Part shown: positions 61,591 through 64,000 of the stretch, in pieces
Layout: each line of letters begins with the position of its first letter
Position numbering within the stretch: the first letter of the stretch is position 1
Source of the DNA: Stygiolobus azoricus
GTDB taxonomy: Archaea > Thermoproteota > Thermoprotei_A > Sulfolobales > Sulfolobaceae
DNA length: 64,000 nucleotides
Assembly (NCBI RefSeq): GCF_009729035.1
Contig: NZ_CP045483.1
Span: 372,001 to 436,000 of the forward strand
Reading direction: 5' to 3'
Notes under the pieces: generated by a model
Database searches by the model: none
Seen by the model: only the letters and a program-made list of their open reading frames with translations
What the model was told of the DNA's origin: nothing
Made by a program: the position numbers and the translations under genes

Positions 61591-61927
61591 TCTTACCACC
61601 TTTCTTTACTTTTTGCCCAGTATCCCTTCCTATTAAGTGTTTTGGCTCAACTTTCTCCAAATCTCCCTTGTTCTTGTATATGTTAACTCTGACTAAACTG
61701 ATACCTCCCCCGTAAATTGTCTCCACGCTCTTCACTACTATTAGGTCTTCTTTTGCACCATAGACAGCAGAAAGTGCTGATATTATTTCTTTTCTGGAAG
61801 GAGTTCCAGAACCTATGTGGAATATTTTTAAGGTCAACTCCCTTCTGTTAAAAACGTTATTTTGGACGTCTTTTTCCACTACCCCTTCAGCCTTGTCCGA
61901 TACCTTAATCTTTAACTGCTGTGCCAT
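61571..61927 (-). CDS. rps24e: Small ribosomal subunit protein eS24
   Basis: A 118-residue 30S protein with the S24e fold: [26 protein letters not shown] in two parts, [22 protein letters not shown]-like strands, and a basic Gly-rich tail ([19 protein letters not shown]). It heads the eS24-eS31-kae1-bud32-dITPase group, 26 bp after thi4 on the same strand. Confidence 0.93.
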   Translation of the reverse strand: MAQQLKIKVSDKAEGVVEKDVQNNVFNRRELTLKIFHIGSGTPSRKEIISALSAVYGAKEDLIVVKSVETIYGGGISLVRVNIYKNKGDLEKVEPKHLIGRDTGQKVKKGGKNAAKQG

Positions 61928-61953
61928 CGGAGTAAAAATATAATAACAAGTCT

Positions 61954-62754
61954 TTAAGAGTTACGCAAGTCTCTTATAATATCTTCAGCGACTTTCTTTC
62001 CAGAGAGAACCATTGCCCCGAATATCGGACCCATTCTGGGTAGACCTTTAACTTCAGTCACTGCCATTCCGGTAGCATATAGTCCAGGGGCTACCATGCC
62101 CGTGTTTTCTACAGTTAGCTTTTCAGCTACCTCACTGTAGGCTGATTTCTCACCAGGTATAGAAATCCCTAACTCAGGAATCTTTCGTGAGGCCACAGAG
62201 ATCACCTCTGCATCATGTCCGGTTGCATCAACTACAGCTTTTGCTGATATGAAAATCGGGTCTACGTGAAGGCCCGCCATTTGCGTGGCTGTCCATTCTA
62301 CTGCAACTCCTGCAACCCTTAATGGGTTCTCCCTGAATATCACATCATCTACGGTAATTCCATGAATTATCTTTGCCCCGGCTGAAATTGCCGATGCTGC
62401 TAATTTAGCCATAAACTCAGCAGTGTCTACTATGTATACCCCCTCTTCCGCCTTGATCAGCTTAATACCCATTTCTCTTAGTATCTCATCTGCAGGACTC
62501 TCTATGACTATTTTATGGAATAACATCGCTCCTCCGCCTATACCTCCACCAAAACTCAATCTTCTCTCGAATACTACCGTCTTAAGACCAGCCTTAGCCA
62601 AATAATAAGCTGCAGCCATTCCTGATGGTCCTGCTCCAACTATTACCACATCATTTTCTATAAGGTCTAACCAATCTTTCATAGTGTACTCGATTATGTA
62701 TCTACTTATCTTGCTTTCCTCGACCGATTTGATCTGGATTGAATCAGATTGCAC
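61954..62754 (-). CDS. thi4: Thiazole synthase Thi4, His-type
   Basis: Builds the thiazole of thiamine from NAD and glycine. The 266-residue protein has an NAD-binding [17 protein letters not shown] motif (residues about 40-56), [15 protein letters not shown], and the C-terminal [12 protein letters not shown]. The residue that in yeast Thi4 donates sulfur (Cys) is His163 in GLHVDP, so this is the catalytic, iron-sulfide-using archaeal type. No TPP riboswitch is visible upstream. Confidence 0.88.
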   Translation of the reverse strand: MQSDSIQIKSVEESKISRYIIEYTMKDWLDLIENDVVIVGAGPSGMAAAYYLAKAGLKTVVFERRLSFGGGIGGGAMLFHKIVIESPADEILREMGIKLIKAEEGVYIVDTAEFMAKLAASAISAGAKIIHGITVDDVIFRENPLRVAGVAVEWTATQMAGLHVDPIFISAKAVVDATGHDAEVISVASRKIPELGISIPGEKSAYSEVAEKLTVENTGMVAPGLYATGMAVTEVKGLPRMGPIFGAMVLSGKKVAEDIIRDLRNS

Positions 62755-62847
62755 TGTTTCCCACTCTCACTTAATCTACTTATTAATCTACTTAAATACT
62801 ATTATTATAACAAACTTATTTAATATAGTCTTTCAGGAGATTAAATT

Positions 62848-63054
62848 ATGCCAATGCAATTAGACGTTCATACTAACGCATTGAGGTGCAGTTGGTGCGG
62901 TAAGTTCATTCACGGAGAACCAATAACCGTAAAGACTTGCTGTAATAATAAACCTTGGGTGTTTTGTAGCAAACAATGTTATAACATATGGGTGAGGGAA
63001 TGGCTAAAGAGGCAAGAACAGAGGACTGGAGAAAGAAGAAAAACCTTATTATAA
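62848..63054 (+). CDS. Small TRASH/YHS-like zinc-ribbon protein
   Basis: A 68-residue protein with LRCSWCGKFIHGEP, TCCNNKPWVFCSKQCYNIW and a basic C-terminus. The Cys pattern (CSWC, then CC and CxxxC) resembles TRASH-type metal-binding domains used in metal handling. It overlaps the ubiX start by about 55 bp. The role is unknown. Confidence 0.75.
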   Translation: MPMQLDVHTNALRCSWCGKFIHGEPITVKTCCNNKPWVFCSKQCYNIWVREWLKRQEQRTGERRKTLL

Positions 63055-63644
63055 CAGGTATTTCAGGAGCTAGTGGTACAATATACGCTATCCGCTTTCT
63101 AAAAGTCATTAAAGAGATGGGGTTTGACTCAGAGGTGATCGTCACAAAAGGTGCTGTAAAGGTCGCTGAGAAGGAGTGCGGTATTGATCTTATGTCAGAG
63201 ATCGAGAAATTTTCATTCTCAGTTTATTTGGAAGACCAGATTGAGGCTCCGCCATCCAGTTCAAGTCATACGGTTAACGCTATTGGGATGGCAATAATCC
63301 CGTGCAGTATAAGGACTTTAGCCGAGATCGCTTCCGGTATTGCCTCAAACCTTTTAGTTAGGGCTGCCTTAAACTTCCTCAGAACCAGAGGTAGGTTAGT
63401 TCTATTGGTGAGGGAAACACCACTAGGGGTAATCGAGCTTGAAAATGCTCTTAAAGTAGCTCAAGCCGGTGGTATTATTTTACCGGCTTCACCGGGTTTT
63501 TACCATCATCCTAAAAATATTCAAGATGTAATTGACTTTGTAGTAGGGAAAGTTCTCGATATGTTAGGGATAGAGAACGAGTTGTACACTCATTGGGATG
63601 AAGAGTCTATAACAAGTCAAGGTCTCTGCGACCATACTTCTTAG
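63000..63644 (+). CDS. ubiX: Flavin prenyltransferase UbiX
   Basis: Prenylates FMN to make the cofactor of UbiD decarboxylases. The 214-residue protein has LIITGISGASGTIYAI, the SSSSHTVNAIGMAIIPCS core, and LLVRETPLGVIELENALK. ATG 63000 follows GGTGAGG by several bases and is preferred over 62988. No ubiD gene is in the window. It converges with the Cys-rich gene, overlapping by 38 bp. Confidence 0.92.
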   Translation: MAKEARTEDWRKKKNLIITGISGASGTIYAIRFLKVIKEMGFDSEVIVTKGAVKVAEKECGIDLMSEIEKFSFSVYLEDQIEAPPSSSSHTVNAIGMAIIPCSIRTLAEIASGIASNLLVRAALNFLRTRGRLVLLVRETPLGVIELENALKVAQAGGIILPASPGFYHHPKNIQDVIDFVVGKVLDMLGIENELYTHWDEESITSQGLCDHTS

Positions 63645-63996
63645 ATAGAAGCTCTTTCACTTTATTGTCGTACTCATCTCTTTTCAACTCTTTCTCCATA
63701 TCTTCAGTATCCCCGTTCTTCTTGTTAACCGCAAATGCACACTTGTTCCCAGGTAGTAAAGCCCTCTTCTCACAATATGCATACTGACATTCTCCAGTGA
63801 TACATACATCCCCTACCCACATACAGTAGCCTATTTTTTGAGGTGTTCCTTTTATGTACTTCTTCTGTATGTTCAGAGCCTTTTTATTACACCTGAAGAA
63901 GGGGCATAAGTAATTACATTTATCGCCTAGTGGCATCGGTTTAGGTTCGTCGAGATTAAAGTCTTGTTTGCCACGTCTTAGTTCCCTTCCGCTCAA
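63607..63996 (-). CDS. Cys-rich protein, possibly Fe-S or zinc binding (start near or beyond window edge)
   Basis: At least 129 residues with clustered Cys: CNYLCPFFRC (residues about 27-36), then CMWVGDVCITGECQYAYC (about 58-75), and CAF (85). This suggests metal or Fe-S cluster binding. A TTG at 63996 could be the start, but the frame could continue outside the window. I do not recognise a family. Confidence 0.6.
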   Translation of the reverse strand: MSGRELRRGKQDFNLDEPKPMPLGDKCNYLCPFFRCNKKALNIQKKYIKGTPQKIGYCMWVGDVCITGECQYAYCEKRALLPGNKCAFAVNKKNGDTEDMEKELKRDEYDNKVKELLSKKYGRRDLDLL

Positions 63997-64000
63997 ACCG

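Noticed and set aside
62755-62847. TPP riboswitch before thi4
   Set aside because: The 93-bp spacer is AT-rich with no THI-element helices; no conserved riboswitch core was seen.

Overview
The window is an AT-rich chromosomal segment of a crenarchaeon of the order Sulfolobales. The evidence is: two paralogous PCNAs that match the PCNA1 and PCNA3 subunits of the Sulfolobales heterotrimeric clamp, reverse gyrase, a Cdc48 AAA ATPase, an intron-split cbf5 gene, tRNA genes with short introns, a Ced DNA-import system, TreT-type trehalose synthesis, recurrent GGTGA Shine-Dalgarno motifs a few bases before start codons inside operons, and leaderless-type TATA spacing at operon heads. I cannot assign genus or species.

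Layout. 1-5.2 kb: a truncated unknown gene, leuB, ileS and a SPOUT RNA methyltransferase. 5.3-20.0 kb: one continuous archaeal S10-spc ribosomal operon (uL3 to uL15, with the RNase P protein Rnp1), then secY, adkA, an EMC3/YidC-like membrane protein, eL34 and cmk. 20.07-21.27 kb: three small membrane genes read as cedA1-cedA-cedA2. 21.2-24.2 kb: archease, archaemetzincin, and a TreT-DUF5752 pair. 24.2-25.3 kb: an RNA island with three intron-containing tRNAs (Gly, Phe, Ser), a candidate C/D sRNA and a candidate H/ACA-like RNA. 25.3-30 kb (minus): an Lhr-type helicase, eL14, cbf5 with a 22-nt BHB intron, and an RsmC-like methyltransferase. 30-32.8 kb: cedB, an acidic protein and pcna1. 32.8-36.1 kb (minus): a riboflavin operon (ribB-ribC-ribH-GTP cyclohydrolase III) ending in an uncharacterised amidohydrolase. 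36-42.4 kb: two membrane proteins, cbiA, pcna3, a MetE-like pair, uS15 and cbiX. 42.4-46 kb: eS6, aIF2-gamma, Fcf1-like PIN, Rpo7, Spt4 and dephospho-CoA kinase. 46-54.7 kb: aPGAM, cdc48, reverse gyrase, a nitrilase-fold protein lacking catalytic residues, and eS25. 54.7-64 kb: a TrmB-like regulator, a ribbon-helix-helix protein, a C/D sRNA, trmI, two A-ATPase subunits, an aldo-keto reductase, dITPase-bud32-kae1-eS31-eS24, thi4, a zinc ribbon with ubiX, and a truncated Cys-rich gene.

How it fits together. Most genes serve translation, RNA modification and replication. The most distinctive system is Ced: membrane/pilus components (20-21 kb) and the motor ATPase (30 kb) lie within 10 kb of each other, and the ATPase is followed directly by an acidic protein and a sliding clamp. 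Ced itself is known from Sulfolobus. What I would re-examine here is the ungapped similarity between CedA1 and the CedA N-terminus, the small RNAs at gene ends, the ileS start, the rib-operon amidohydrolase, and the paired palindromes between cdc48 and reverse gyrase. No CRISPR array, insertion sequence, rRNA gene or replication origin was seen.
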